Positions 1 to 9,163 of a stretch of 64,000 bases of DNA are shown piece by piece. Location of the stretch: NCBI RefSeq assembly GCF_010550245.1, contig NZ_JAAGLU010000007.1, forward strand, positions 62,001 to 126,000. The letters run 5' to 3'. Position 1 is the stretch's first letter. Each line of letters opens with the position of its first letter. Under the pieces are notes generated by a model. The model had not been told where the DNA came from. It saw nothing but the letters and a program-made list of their open reading frames with translations, and did no database searches. This DNA is from Streptomyces sp. SID12501 (GTDB lineage Bacteria > Actinomycetota > Actinomycetes > Streptomycetales > Streptomycetaceae). The translations under genes and the position numbers were made by a program.

Positions 1-716
1 CATTCTTTGCCCTTTTGCAGAATCGCGGGAACCGACGCGATCGACTCGACGTTATTTACAACAGTTGGGCACGCATAGAGCCCTGCGACGGCAGGAAAGG
101 GGGGACGGAGCCGCGGTTGACCCCGGCGGCCTTCGAGCGAGTCGAGCAGTGCGGTCTCTTCACCACAGATGTACGCGCCCGCGCCGGCGTGCACGGTGAG
201 TTCGAGGTCGAGTCCGCTGCCGAGTGCGTCCTTGCCGAGGTAGCCCGCCGCGTAGGCCTCACGTACGGCCTCGTGCAACCGCCGCAGCACTGGCACGACT
301 TCACCGCGCAGATAGATGAACGCATGCGAAGACCTGATGGCATAACACGCGATCACAATGCCCTCGATGAGGCTGTGCGGGTTCGCGAAGAGGAGCGGGA
401 TGTCCTTACAGGTTCCCGGCTCCGACTCGTCGGCGTTGACAACTAGATAGTGTGGTTTTCCATCTCCCTGAGGAATGAACTGCCATTTCATTCCCGTAGG
501 GAATCCCGCACCGCCGCGGCCACGCAGACCGGATTCCTTGACGTACGCGATGAGGTCGTCCGGGGTCATCGCGAGGGCCTTGCGGAGTCCCTCGTACCCT
601 TCGTGCCTCCGGTAGACGTCCAGGCTCCAGGACCGCTCCTCGTCCCAGAAGGCCGACAGCACGGGTGCGAGCAGCTTCTCGGGGCTGGTGTCGTTGATCT
701 CGGGTGCCAATGTCAT
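1..716 (-). CDS. nuoF: NADH-quinone oxidoreductase subunit F (partial, N-terminal part)
   Basis: NuoF carries the FMN and NADH sites of respiratory complex I and passes electrons from NADH into the iron-sulfur chain. The window holds only the first ~238 residues; the gene runs off the left edge. Visible motifs are the nucleotide-binding loop [13 protein letters not shown] near residue 65 and, further on, [13 protein letters not shown] followed by the conserved [14 protein letters not shown] stretch. The ATG at 716-714 overlaps the nuoE stop (ATGA), which fixes the start and shows translational coupling. The 4Fe-4S cysteines near the C-terminus lie outside the window. Confidence 0.96.
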   Translation of the reverse strand, partial: MTLAPEINDTSPEKLLAPVLSAFWDEERSWSLDVYRRHEGYEGLRKALAMTPDDLIAYVKESGLRGRGGAGFPTGMKWQFIPQGDGKPHYLVVNADESEPGTCKDIPLLFANPHSLIEGIVIACYAIRSSHAFIYLRGEVVPVLRRLHEAVREAYAAGYLGKDALGSGLDLELTVHAGAGAYICGEETALLDSLEGRRGQPRLRPPFPAVAGLYACPTVVNNVESIASVPAILQKGKE

Positions 717-1567
717 CACTCCCCCTCCTCGGTGACGGGCCCCGCCGGGTGGGAGGGGTCGGAAGCCGCCGTGTCCTGCGGCGCGTCGTGCGAACTGAGG
801 TGCTCGGCGGGCGACGGGTCGTGCGGCGGCGCGGCCTTGGAGGCACCGCCCCTGGGATGCACCACGCGCGCGGGGCTCTCGCCCTTGGCCAGCCGGAGCC
901 CGATCAGCGAGGCGGGGCCGGAGCTGCCGCTCGCCTCGACGGCCCCTTCGCGGGTGTCGGGGAAGCCCGCCAGGATGCGGGCGGTGTCCTTGAACGTGCA
1001 CAGGGGGGCACCACGCGTGGGTTCGACCTGCACGCCCGCGCGCAGGTCGTCGACGAGACGCTTGGCGCTGGCCGGGGTCTGGTTGTCGAAGAACTCCCAG
1101 TTGACCATCACGACGGGTGCGAAGTCGCAGGCCGCGTTGCACTCGATGTGCTCCAGGGTGACCTTGCCGTCCTCGGTGGTGCCGCCGTTGGCGACGCCGA
1201 GGTGCTCCTGGAGGGTCTCGAAGATGGCGTCGCCGCCGAGCACCGCGCACAGGGTGTTGGTGCAGACGCCGACCTGATAGTCGCCGGAGGGGCCCCGGCG
1301 GTACATGGAGTAGAAGGTGGCGACCGCGGTGACCTCGGCCGTGGTCAGGCCCAGGATGTCAGCGCAGAACCGCATCCCGGTGCGTGTGACGTGGCCCTCC
1401 TCCGACTGCACGAGATGCAGCAACGGCAGGAGGGCGGACCGGGAGTCCGGGTAGCGGGCGATGACCTCGCGGGAGTCCGCTTCGAGCCGGGCTCGAACGT
1501 CGTCCGGGTAAGCGGGCGCGGGCAGTTGGGGCATGCCCAGGCTGACGCCCTCGGGAGTGGTGGTCAC
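716..1567 (-). CDS. nuoE: NADH-quinone oxidoreductase subunit E, [2Fe-2S] protein
   Basis: NuoE is the 24-kDa-type subunit holding a [2Fe-2S] cluster beside NuoF in the NADH-dehydrogenase module. The thioredoxin-like fold signature is present, with the cluster ligands in CTNTLC and, about 35 residues later, CNAAC. The chosen GTG start overlaps the nuoD stop (GTGA) and gives 283 residues. The reading frame stays open upstream inside nuoD, but that part looks non-coding in composition. About 90 residues after the cluster domain form a Pro/Ala/Ser/Gly-rich tail that the core family lacks; such tails occur in Streptomyces NuoE as far as I recall. Confidence 0.95.
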   Translation of the reverse strand: MTTTPEGVSLGMPQLPAPAYPDDVRARLEADSREVIARYPDSRSALLPLLHLVQSEEGHVTRTGMRFCADILGLTTAEVTAVATFYSMYRRGPSGDYQVGVCTNTLCAVLGGDAIFETLQEHLGVANGGTTEDGKVTLEHIECNAACDFAPVVMVNWEFFDNQTPASAKRLVDDLRAGVQVEPTRGAPLCTFKDTARILAGFPDTREGAVEASGSSGPASLIGLRLAKGESPARVVHPRGGASKAAPPHDPSPAEHLSSHDAPQDTAASDPSHPAGPVTEEGE

Positions 1568-2886
1568 CGGTCGACGCCTCCCATCACGGGGTCGATGGAC
1601 GCGACGGCGACGATGACGTCGGCGACCTGGCCGCCCTCGCACATCGCCGCCATCGCCTGCAGGTTGGTGAAGGACGGGTCCCGGAAGTGGACCCGGTAGG
1701 GGCGGGTGCCTCCGTCGGAGACGGCGTGCACCCCGAGTTCGCCCTTGGGTGACTCGACGGCCGCGTACGCCTGTCCCGGCGGGACGCGGAAACCCTCGGT
1801 CACCAGCTTGAAGTGGTGGATCAGGGCCTCCATGGAGGTGCCCATGATGTTCTTGATGTGGTCCAGGGAGTTCCCCAGGCCGTCAGGTCCCAGCGCGAGT
1901 TGGGCGGGCCAGGCGATCTTCTTGTCGGTGACCATGACCGGGCCGGGCTCGAGCCGGTCCAGGCACTGCTCGACGATCCGGAGCGACTGACGCATCTCTT
2001 CCAGCCGGATCAGGAAGCGGCCGTAGGAGTCGCAGGTGTCGGTGGTGGGGATGTCGAAGTCGAACGTCTCGTAGCCGCAGTACGGCTGGGACTTGCGCAG
2101 GTCGTGCGGGAGGCCGGTGGAGCGCAGGACCGGACCGGTGGCACCGAGGGCCATGCAGCCGGCCAGATCGAGGTAACCGACGTCCTGCATACGGGCCTTG
2201 AAGATGGGGTTCCCGGTGGCGAGCTTGTCGTACTCGGGAAGGTTCTTCCTCATCTTCTTCACGAACTCGCGGATGTGGTCCACCGCGCCGGGCGGCAGGT
2301 CCTGGGCGAGTCCGCCGGGGCGGATGTACGCGTGGTTCATCCGCAGGCCCGTGATGAGCTCGTAGATGTCGAGAATCATTTCACGATCACGGAATCCGTA
2401 GATCATGATCGTGGTGGCGCCGAGTTCCATACCGCCGGTGGCGATGCACACGAGGTGCGAGGACAGCCGGTTGAGCTCCATCAGGAGCACGCGGATCAGG
2501 GTGGCGCGGTCGGGAACCTGTTCCTCGATGCCGAGGAGCTTCTCGACGGCGAGACAGTAGGCGGTCTCGTTGAAGAAGGACGTCAGGTAGTCCATGCGCG
2601 TGACGAAGGTCGTGCCCTGCGTCCACGTGCGGAACTCGAGGTTCTTCTCGATGCCGGTGTGCAGGTAGCCGATGCCGCAGCGGGCCTCGGTGACCGTCTC
2701 GCCGTCGATCTCCAGGATGAGGCGGAGCACACCGTGGGTGGACGGGTGCTGCGGGCCCATGTTGACGATGATGCGCTCGTCGTCGGCACGGGCCGCGGAC
2801 TGGACGACCTCGTCCCAGTCGCCGCCGGTGACCGTGTAGACGGTGCCCTCGGTGGTCTCGCGCGGAGTTGCGTGCTGCGTGCTCAT
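1564..2886 (-). CDS. nuoD: NADH-quinone oxidoreductase subunit D
   Basis: NuoD is the 49-kDa subunit of the complex I connecting module and, with NuoB, forms the quinone-binding cavity. The 440-residue product has the family landmarks: [14 protein letters not shown] near residue 43, [12 protein letters not shown], the SFFNET segment, and the C-terminal MGGVDR. It starts at an ATG overlapping the nuoC stop (ATGA) and ends inside the nuoE start. It sits in the expected A-B-C-D-E-F order of the bacterial nuo operon, and length and order are ordinary. Confidence 0.97.
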   Translation of the reverse strand: MSTQHATPRETTEGTVYTVTGGDWDEVVQSAARADDERIIVNMGPQHPSTHGVLRLILEIDGETVTEARCGIGYLHTGIEKNLEFRTWTQGTTFVTRMDYLTSFFNETAYCLAVEKLLGIEEQVPDRATLIRVLLMELNRLSSHLVCIATGGMELGATTIMIYGFRDREMILDIYELITGLRMNHAYIRPGGLAQDLPPGAVDHIREFVKKMRKNLPEYDKLATGNPIFKARMQDVGYLDLAGCMALGATGPVLRSTGLPHDLRKSQPYCGYETFDFDIPTTDTCDSYGRFLIRLEEMRQSLRIVEQCLDRLEPGPVMVTDKKIAWPAQLALGPDGLGNSLDHIKNIMGTSMEALIHHFKLVTEGFRVPPGQAYAAVESPKGELGVHAVSDGGTRPYRVHFRDPSFTNLQAMAAMCEGGQVADVIVAVASIDPVMGGVDR

Positions 2887-3640
2887 GAGTACGACCTCCG
2901 CTGGTCCGGAGCCGGGATCTGGGCGCCCTTGTACTCGACGGGGATGCCGCCGAGGGGATAGTCCTTGCGCTGCGGGTGGCCCGGCCAGTCGTCCGGCATC
3001 ATGATCCGCGTGAGGGCCGGGTGGCCGTCGAAGACGATCCCGAAGAAGTCGTACGTCTCGCGTTCGTGCCAGTCGTTCGTCGGATAGACGGAGACCAGGG
3101 ACGGGACGTGCGGGTCGCTGTCCGGGGCGCTGACTTCGAGGCGGATCAGCCTGTTGTGGGTGATCGAGCGCAGGTGGTAGACGGCGTGCAGCTCGCGGCC
3201 CTTGTCCTGCGGGTAGTGGACTCCGCTCACGCCCGTGCAGAGTTCGAAGCGCAGGGCGGGGTCGTCGCGCAGGGTCTGGGCGACGCCGAGCAGGTACGCG
3301 CGTTCGATGTGGAACGTCAGCTCGTCACGGTCGACGACCGTCTTCTCGATCACGTTCTCGGGGACCAGTCCCTGTTCCTCCAGGGCGCCCTCGAGTTCGT
3401 CGGCGACCTCGTCGAACCAGCCGCCGTACGGCCGCGCCGAGGCTCCCGGCAGCCGGACGGAGCGGACCAGTCCGTCGTAACCGGAGGTGTCGCCACCGTT
3501 GTTGGCGCCGAACATTCCGCGCTGGACGCGGATCTCCTCACCGCCGTCGCCGCGCTGGCCGGGGAGGTTGGAGGCGGCGAGGTCCTTCTCGGGGTTGACC
3601 CCGTTCGTCGCCCCGCCTGCTCCGGTGCCGTTCGCGTCGC

Positions 3641-3644
<4 letters not shown>
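2883..3644 (-). CDS. nuoC: NADH-quinone oxidoreductase subunit C
   Basis: NuoC is the 30-kDa subunit of the peripheral arm of complex I. The domain is recognisable from the [16 protein letters not shown] and [15 protein letters not shown] motifs at the C-terminal half. The ATG at 3644 overlaps the nuoB stop, giving 253 residues. The first ~55 residues are a Gly/Asn-rich extension, longer than in proteobacterial NuoC, which is usual in actinomycetes. It is coupled to nuoB upstream and nuoD downstream by 4-nt overlaps. Confidence 0.95.
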
Positions 3645-4195
<551 letters not shown>

Positions 4196-4209
4196 GTCTT
4201 AGAGGCCCC

Positions 4210-4569
4210 TCAGTCCCATTCCAGGCCGCCGCGCCGCCATACGTACGCGTACGCCACGAAGACGGTGAGCACGAAGAGCAACATCTCCACGAGCCCGAAA
4301 ACACCCAGGGCGTCGAAGGTGACGGCCCAGGGGTAGAGGAAGACGATCTCGATGTCGAAGACGATGAAGAGCATCGCCGTCAGGTAGTACTTGATGGGGA
4401 ATCGCCCACCGCCGGCCGGCGTGGGTGTCGGCTCGATCCCGCATTCATAAGCTTCGAGTTTGGCCCGGTTGTACCGCTTCGGGCCGATGAGCGAAGCCAT
4501 GATCACGGAGAAGATCGCAAAGCCTGCCCCGAGGGCTCCCAGTACGAGGATGGGCGCATACGCGTTCAC
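4210..4569 (-). CDS. nuoA: NADH-quinone oxidoreductase subunit A
   Basis: NuoA is a small membrane subunit at the junction of the two arms of complex I. The 119-residue product has three hydrophobic helices (about residues 5-26, 62-82 and 86-108) and the conserved YECGIEP loop followed by FPIKYYL and [11 protein letters not shown]. It is the first gene of the operon; the leader upstream carries a Rex-like operator, which fits redox control of NADH oxidation. Confidence 0.97.
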   Translation of the reverse strand: MNAYAPILVLGALGAGFAIFSVIMASLIGPKRYNRAKLEAYECGIEPTPTPAGGGRFPIKYYLTAMLFIVFDIEIVFLYPWAVTFDALGVFGLVEMLLFVLTVFVAYAYVWRRGGLEWD

Positions 4570-4672
4570 CGCTCCTCGCTCCTCTCAGTCGGCACTGACT
4601 GTTGGCGATTGCATGGGCCCTCGCCGCCCCGTCCGCCCGCCAACCCCGCCCGTCCAGACGAAGATCGCGAAC

Positions 4673-4690
4673 ATGTGAAGCAGGTCACAA
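4673..4690. promoter_or_regulatory. Rex operator (ROP)-like site upstream of nuoA
   Basis: The 18-bp sequence ATGTGAAGCAGGTCACAA, about 104 bp before the nuoA start codon, matches the Streptomyces Rex consensus TTGTGAANNNNTTCACAA at all but two of its fixed positions. Rex is an NAD(H)-sensing repressor, and nuoA-N is reported as a Rex target in S. coelicolor. Binding here is an inference from motif and place. An isolated half-site TTTGTGAT occurs about 65 bp further from nuoA. Confidence 0.6.
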
Positions 4691-5319
4691 GCCCAACTGC
4701 CCCGCATCCTATGCCCGACCGTCTGTGATCTGCGACACGGGGTATTACCGAACCTTTGTGATCTCCACCACCTGACGAAGGATCATGAAGACGGATGAGC
4801 GGTGATCTTCACACTCGAAGCGTCCACGTGATCACCAGAGGTGACATTTTCTCCGGTCGCCGCAGGTCACAAGGGCGTCTCAATATCAAGAGACTTCTCT
4901 TGCATGCAAATTGGAGATGGACGGGGCTGCTTGATAGTGGGGCGCGTTCACACATCGGAGGGAGCCCCACGGCGAATGTGGACGCACTGACGTGCGTGCA
5001 CGCGTTCACGAGCGACGGCGATCGGCGATTCCCTCGCGGGACGCACCCCGACCGGTGACCGTTCCGTGACCTGCGCCACACCAGTGAGGGCCCGTGAAGA
5101 TCGGGGGTTGGCCACGGACCGCAACCGATGGTAGGCAGCGGGCAATTGGTGCGTACCGATGAAAGTGCATGATCACAGGCATGATCACCCATGTCCGCAA
5201 TGCCCGTTACGGCGTCAATAAAGAGTGACAGTCCAGGAATTTGAGGGCTCGATTGAACAACTGTGGCGCACCACACGTTTCTTGAAGGTATGGAGGAGTC
5301 GCTGGTACCGCTAGTACCC
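4691..5319. promoter_or_regulatory. Divergent nuoA / NlpC-P60 intergenic region with repeats
   Basis: This 630-bp stretch has no convincing gene. It holds several symmetrical elements: the near-perfect inverted repeat CAAGAGA-ct-TCTCTTG (4887-4902) running into the palindrome TTGCATGCAA (4900-4909), and the direct repeat GCATGATCAC at 5167-5176 and 5179-5188, each copy containing the palindrome TGATCA. GGTAC-CGCTA-GTACC lies immediately before the downstream ATG and could hide the start. A possible promoter for the downstream gene is TTGGAG...TGATAG near 4910-4935, but this is weak. I found no signature of the c-di-AMP (ydaO) riboswitch known before some actinobacterial cell-wall hydrolase genes. 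Confidence 0.4.
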
Positions 5320-6150
5320 ATGTCCCACACCGCTACCGCTCACATACGAAGCCACCGGAAGCCCCGGCGTGCCGGCACCTCGTCGCTGGCGATACGCGCC
5401 GGAGTCGCCGGTGGCGTTCTCAGCACCCTGGCAGTGGCGGGTGCGTCCGGTGCGGCGTACGCCGCCGAGTCCGGGCCGCAGACCATCGAACTGCCCACCC
5501 TCACGGCCGACCTGGCCACTCAGATCGCCGAGTCCGCGGACGCCACGCAGCTGGCCGCCGCGAACTACGAGCTCGCTGCCGAGCGTGACGCCGCGGCCGC
5601 CAAGGCGGCTCAGGAGGCCAGGAAGGACCTCGCGGAGGCGAAGCAGAAGGCGGAGGCCAAGGAGAAGGCCGAGGCCGCTCGCAAGGCCGCTGCGGAGGCC
5701 GCTGTCTCCCGCTCCGCCGAGCGCGCCACGCTGGCCGCCTCCAGCTCCAGCTCCAGCTCCGCCTCGGAGACGACGCAGGTGGCCGCCCCCGCGAGTGGCA
5801 GCGTCGCGACCGTCATCGCCTTCCTCAACGCGCAGTTGGGCGACGCCTACGTCATGGGCGCCACCGGCCCCAACGCGTGGGACTGCTCCTCCCTGGTCCA
5901 GGCCGCGTTCAAGCAGGTCGGCGTGGATCTTCCCCGGGTCTCGCAGGACCAGTCGATGCAGGGCACCGAGGTCTCCCTGTCGAACCTCGAGGTCGGCGAC
6001 ATCCTGTACTGGGGTGCGAAGGGTTCGGCGTACCACGTGGCGGTGTACGTGGGTAACGGCCAGTACCTGGACGCGGCCAACCCGTCCAAGGGCGTCGTCG
6101 TCCAGGATCTCTCCGGGTACCCGGCGTCGGGCGCGGTGCGCGTTCTCTGA
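5320..6150 (+). CDS. Secreted NlpC/P60-family peptidoglycan endopeptidase
   Basis: This predicted exported C40 peptidase would cut stem peptides of peptidoglycan during growth or sporulation. The 276-residue product has a signal peptide (basic start, hydrophobic core, cleavage near AYAAESG), an Ala/Lys/Glu-rich coiled coil of about 90 residues, a serine-rich linker, and a C-terminal NlpC/P60 domain. The catalytic Cys is about residue 189 in WDCSS and the His about residue 239 in YHVAVYVG. The ATG at 5320 was chosen because the conserved family begins MSHTA. In-frame starts at 5263 and 5290 exist, and ribosome-site spacing does not settle the matter. It is divergent from nuo and followed by a strong terminator. 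Confidence 0.9.
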   Translation: MSHTATAHIRSHRKPRRAGTSSLAIRAGVAGGVLSTLAVAGASGAAYAAESGPQTIELPTLTADLATQIAESADATQLAAANYELAAERDAAAAKAAQEARKDLAEAKQKAEAKEKAEAARKAAAEAAVSRSAERATLAASSSSSSSASETTQVAAPASGSVATVIAFLNAQLGDAYVMGATGPNAWDCSSLVQAAFKQVGVDLPRVSQDQSMQGTEVSLSNLEVGDILYWGAKGSAYHVAVYVGNGQYLDAANPSKGVVVQDLSGYPASGAVRVL

Positions 6151-6175
6151 GCGAGCAGTTGTAGGGATTCACGTG

Positions 6176-6210
6176 CGAGGGTCGTTGCCGCTGGTGGGCA
6201 GCGACCCTCG
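6176..6210 (+). terminator. Rho-independent-type hairpin after the NlpC/P60 gene
   Basis: A 14-bp stem (CGAGGGTCGTTGCC against GGCAGCGACCCTCG, one G-T wobble) closes a 7-nt loop 25 bp past the stop codon. A pyrimidine-rich, not pure-T, run follows, as is usual for Streptomyces terminators. Confidence 0.75.
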
Positions 6211-6270
6211 ACCCTTCTCCCCCCTCCCCCGCCTTTCTGCGCTGTCCAGCCCCTGCGGGGGATGGCTGTG

Positions 6271-6302
6271 TGAGGCTGAAGCCTCAGTGCTTCCTCGGCA
6301 CT
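6271..6302. repeat. Two adjoining short hairpins
   Basis: TGAGGC-TGAA-GCCTCA (6271-6286) is followed directly by AGTGC-TTCCTCG-GCACT (6286-6302). They lie between the terminator and the deformylase remnant. Possibly a second terminator or leftover regulatory sequence of the lost gene's 5' end; no function is evident. Confidence 0.4.
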
Positions 6303-6320
6303 CAACACAGCAGAAGGGCA

Positions 6321-6689
6321 GACGAAGATGACGGTGTCCGACATGTCGGACACCTCGTCAACCCGGTGCTGGAGCCGCTCGACGCCGGCGACCGGCGCCT
6401 CCTCGACGAGGGCGAGGGGTGCCTGTCCGTGCCGGGGGCCGTGATGGACGTACCCCGCCCGGATCGTGCCGTCGTGCGCGGGCTCGACCAGGACGGGAAC
6501 GCGCTTGTCGTCGAGGGGACGGGGTACTTCGCCCGGTGTCTGGAGCACGAGACGGACCATGTGAACGGGCGCGTGTATCTGGACCGGCTCTCCAAGCGGG
6601 AGCGGAAGGACGCGCTGCGGCAGGTGGCGGACCGTCGCGAGGCGGTGTTCGCGCGACGGGCCGCCAAGCAGGAGGCCCTCACCCCCTGA
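6321..6689 (+). pseudogene. Peptide deformylase remnant (C-terminal two thirds only)
   Basis: Peptide deformylase removes the formyl group from nascent proteins. Here only the later part survives: EGCLSVPG (motif 2, Cys codon at 6420-6422) and HETDH (motif 3, 6547-6561), plus the C-terminal helix with the typical [11 protein letters not shown]. The N-terminal ~70 residues with motif 1 (GxGLAAxQ), which supplies the active-site Gln, are missing. The frame upstream of about 6321 translates to unrelated sequence and can only start at a GTG inside the hairpin region (6270). With no motif 1 it should be inactive. The metal-binding residues are intact, so the loss looks recent. Confidence 0.75.
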
Positions 6690-6740
6690 GAGGCCTTCAC
6701 CCTCTGAGATGGCCTCGCCCCCTGAGGAGGTCTCCGCCGA

Positions 6741-8024
6741 TCACGCCTTCGGGGCCACCTTGCTCAGGCCGTTGATGATCCGGTCCATCGCGTCGCCGCC
6801 CGTCGGGTCGGTGAGGTTGGCCAGCATCTTCAGGGCGAACTTCATCAACAGGGGGTGGGTCAGGCCGCGATCGGCCGCGATCTTCATGATCTTCGGGTTG
6901 CCGATGAGCTTCACGAAGGCGCGGCCGAGCGTGTAGTAGCCGCCGTAGGTGTCCTTGAGCACGCGCGGGTAACGCTGGAGTGCGATCTCCCGCTGGGCCG
7001 GTGTGGCCCGCGCGTGGGCCTGGACGATGACGTCGGCGGCGATCTGGCCGGATTCCATGGCGTAGGCGATGCCCTCGCCGTTGAAGGGGTTCACCATGCC
7101 GCCGGCGTCTCCGACGAGCAGCAGGCCCTTCGTGTAGTGGGGCTGCCGGTTGAAGGCCATGGGGAGGGCGGCGCCGCGGATCGGGCCGGTCATGTTGTCG
7201 GGGGTGTAGCCCCACTCCTCCGGCATCGACGCACACCAGGCCTTCAGCACCTCGCGCCAGTCCAGTTCCTTGAAGGAGTCCGAGGTGTTGAGCACCCCGA
7301 GACCGACGTTCGAGGTGCCGTCGCCCATGCCGAAGATCCAGCCGTAGCCGGGGAGCAGGCGGTCCTCGGACCCTCGCCGGTCCCAGAGTTCCAGCCAGGA
7401 CTCCAGGTAGTCGTCCTCGTGGCGCGGAGAGGTGAAGTACGTACGGACCGCGACGCCCATCGGGCGGTCCTCGCGGCGGTGCAGGCCCATCGCCAGGGAC
7501 AGGCGGGTGGAGTTGCCGTCGGCGGCGACCACCAGCGGGGCGTGGAAGGTGACCTCGCGCTTGTCCTCACCGAGTTTCGCGTGCACGCCGGTGATGCGGC
7601 CGGTGCGGTCGTCGGTGATCGGGGCGCCGACGTTGCAGCGTTCGTACAGTCGCGCGCCCGCCTTCTGGGCCTGGCGGGCGAGCTGTTCGTCGAAGTCGTC
7701 GCGCTTGCGGACGAGGCCGTAGTCGGGGAAGGAGGCGAGTTCCGGCCAGTCGAGCTGGAGGCGGACGCCGCCGCCGATGATGCGGAGGCCCTTGTTCCGC
7801 AGCCAGCCGGCCTCCTCGGAGATGTCGATGCCCATCGCGACGAGCTGCTTGGTCGCCCGGGGCGTGAGGCCGTCGCCGCAGACCTTTTCGCGCGGGAAGC
7901 TGGTCTTCTCCAGCAGCAGTACGTCGAGTCCGGCCTTCGCCAGGTAGTAGGCCGTGGTGGAACCGGCTGGCCCGGCCCCGACGACAATCACATCGGCGGT
8001 GTTTTCGGAGAGGGGCTCGGTCAC
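6741..8024 (-). CDS. Geranylgeranyl reductase family FAD-dependent protein
   Basis: A 427-residue flavoprotein of the geranylgeranyl-reductase family, which reduces double bonds in isoprenoid chains; in actinomycetes a menaquinone side-chain reduction role is plausible. The N-terminal FAD-binding motif VVGAGPAGSTTAYYLAKAG and a later GDAGGMVNPFNGEGIAYAMESG segment are diagnostic. It starts at GTG 8024 with GGGGAG eight bases upstream. It sits between nuo and menG, which supports a link to menaquinone and respiration, although the substrate cannot be read from sequence. Confidence 0.88.
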   Translation of the reverse strand: MTEPLSENTADVIVVGAGPAGSTTAYYLAKAGLDVLLLEKTSFPREKVCGDGLTPRATKQLVAMGIDISEEAGWLRNKGLRIIGGGVRLQLDWPELASFPDYGLVRKRDDFDEQLARQAQKAGARLYERCNVGAPITDDRTGRITGVHAKLGEDKREVTFHAPLVVAADGNSTRLSLAMGLHRREDRPMGVAVRTYFTSPRHEDDYLESWLELWDRRGSEDRLLPGYGWIFGMGDGTSNVGLGVLNTSDSFKELDWREVLKAWCASMPEEWGYTPDNMTGPIRGAALPMAFNRQPHYTKGLLLVGDAGGMVNPFNGEGIAYAMESGQIAADVIVQAHARATPAQREIALQRYPRVLKDTYGGYYTLGRAFVKLIGNPKIMKIAADRGLTHPLLMKFALKMLANLTDPTGGDAMDRIINGLSKVAPKA

Positions 8025-8123
8025 GACGGGTTCTCCCCAAGACTCTCAAATCTGCGTGCCGACAGGCACTGGACATGGGCAGTCTATTCAGCAGTACTGA
8101 TCACCCGGCTGAAGGGCTGCCCC

Positions 8124-8630
8124 GTGAACCGAGCGCTCCCCGCAGTACGCCTCCGTGTTCCCACCGACGAGGACGCCTTCGCCTGGCACCGGGTCTTCGA
8201 CGACCCCGATGTCATGGAGTTCCACGGGGGCAGGTCGGCGGAACTGTCCGTCTACGAGGAACTCACCGCCCGCCAACGCCGGCACGACGCCGAGTACGGG
8301 TTCTGCCTGTGGACCATGCTCGACGAGTCGGACCAGGTCATCGGCTTCACGGGCGCCCAACCGTGGCCGCAGGACTGGGGCCCCAAGGGGGAGATCGAGA
8401 TCGGCTGGCGGCTCGGACGGGCTTACTGGGGCCAGGGGTACGCCACCGCGGCGGCCGGGCTGACGCTGGACAGAGTGCGCTCTGCGGGCGTCTCCAGCGT
8501 GGTCGCGATGGTCGTCTCCCGCAACGAGCGGTCCATCGCGGTCACCCGGCGGCTTGGCATGCGGCTCACCGACGTCTTCACGACGCCGACGCTGGAGCAG
8601 GAGGGGCACTGCTACCGGCTTGATCTGTAG
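8124..8630 (+). CDS. GNAT-family N-acetyltransferase
   Basis: A 168-residue GCN5-related acetyltransferase of the RimJ/RimL-like type. It shows the typical order: an N-terminal RLRVPTDEDAFAWHRVF strand-helix, IGFTGAQPW, EIEIGWRLGRAYWGQGYATAA (acetyl-CoA loop), then the asparagine in VSRNERSIAVTRRLGM. It begins at GTG 8124 behind GAAGGG. It stands alone between convergent and divergent neighbours, and its substrate is unknown. Confidence 0.85.
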   Translation: MNRALPAVRLRVPTDEDAFAWHRVFDDPDVMEFHGGRSAELSVYEELTARQRRHDAEYGFCLWTMLDESDQVIGFTGAQPWPQDWGPKGEIEIGWRLGRAYWGQGYATAAAGLTLDRVRSAGVSSVVAMVVSRNERSIAVTRRLGMRLTDVFTTPTLEQEGHCYRLDL

Positions 8631-8635
8631 CCGAC

Positions 8636-8675
8636 TTGATCGGTAACCAGGTTGATCGGTAACCAGGTTGATCTG
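8636..8675. repeat. Tandem 16-bp repeat
   Basis: TTGATCGGTAACCAGG occurs twice head to tail (8636-8651, 8652-8667), followed by the partial copy TTGATCTG and preceded by a diverged copy at the end of the acetyltransferase gene. Each unit includes GGTTGATCGGTAACC, able to form a small hairpin. Confidence 0.7.
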
Positions 8676-8784
8676 CGGCCACAGTCAATTACAGACGGTA
8701 GTAATTCGGCGCAGAAAAACACTTAGCGCTTCCGGGCGGTACGTGGCCGGGGTTACCCTGCCCGTACCGCTGGGGGTGACGTCT

Positions 8785-9123
8785 GTGCACAGAACACCCA
8801 ACACACCCGATGTGCGCGTACCGAAACTCGTCGGCCTGATGGCCATGGACGCGCGCGAGAGGGCCAGGGCACACGGGGTGCTTCTCGCCGCGCCCGACCG
8901 GCCCGAGTTCCAGCTCACCGTCGTCGACCACGTCGTACGGCAGTATCCGCCGCCCGGCGTCGCGATACCGCGCGGTGCAGTCGTCACCGTGTGGTTCGAC
9001 TTCGGGGAGGGAGACGGCGGCGGGGGCGCGGGGGTACGCGAGCCACGGGTGCCGAAGCCGCCCAGGGGCGGGCTGGAGCGCGAACTGGACCGGCCCGGGG
9101 ACGCGTTCGAGGTGATCAGATGA
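8785..9123 (+). CDS. Single-PASTA-domain protein
   Basis: A small (112-residue) protein built around one PASTA domain, running from VRVPKLVGLMAMDAR to VVRQYPPPGVAIPRGAVVTVWF. PASTA domains bind muropeptides or cell-wall precursors, usually in kinases and PBPs; here the domain stands alone with a Gly-rich hinge and no clear signal peptide or membrane segment. GTG 8785 was chosen for the GGGGGTGA six bases before it; GTG 8776 or starts further upstream in the same frame are possible. Confidence 0.7.
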   Translation: MHRTPNTPDVRVPKLVGLMAMDARERARAHGVLLAAPDRPEFQLTVVDHVVRQYPPPGVAIPRGAVVTVWFDFGEGDGGGGAGVREPRVPKPPRGGLERELDRPGDAFEVIR

Positions 9124-9163
9124 CCGGCAGGGAACAGGCGATCAGGGAGAGGACCGGCGACGG

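Noticed and set aside
1567..1642. Longer N-terminus for nuoE beginning inside nuoD
   Set aside because: The extra residues are Arg-rich shadow sequence; the GTG overlapping the nuoD stop gives the normal family start.
4691..5319. c-di-AMP (ydaO-type) riboswitch before the NlpC/P60 gene
   Set aside because: Such switches occur before some actinobacterial wall hydrolase genes, but the conserved motif blocks of that class are not visible in this leader.
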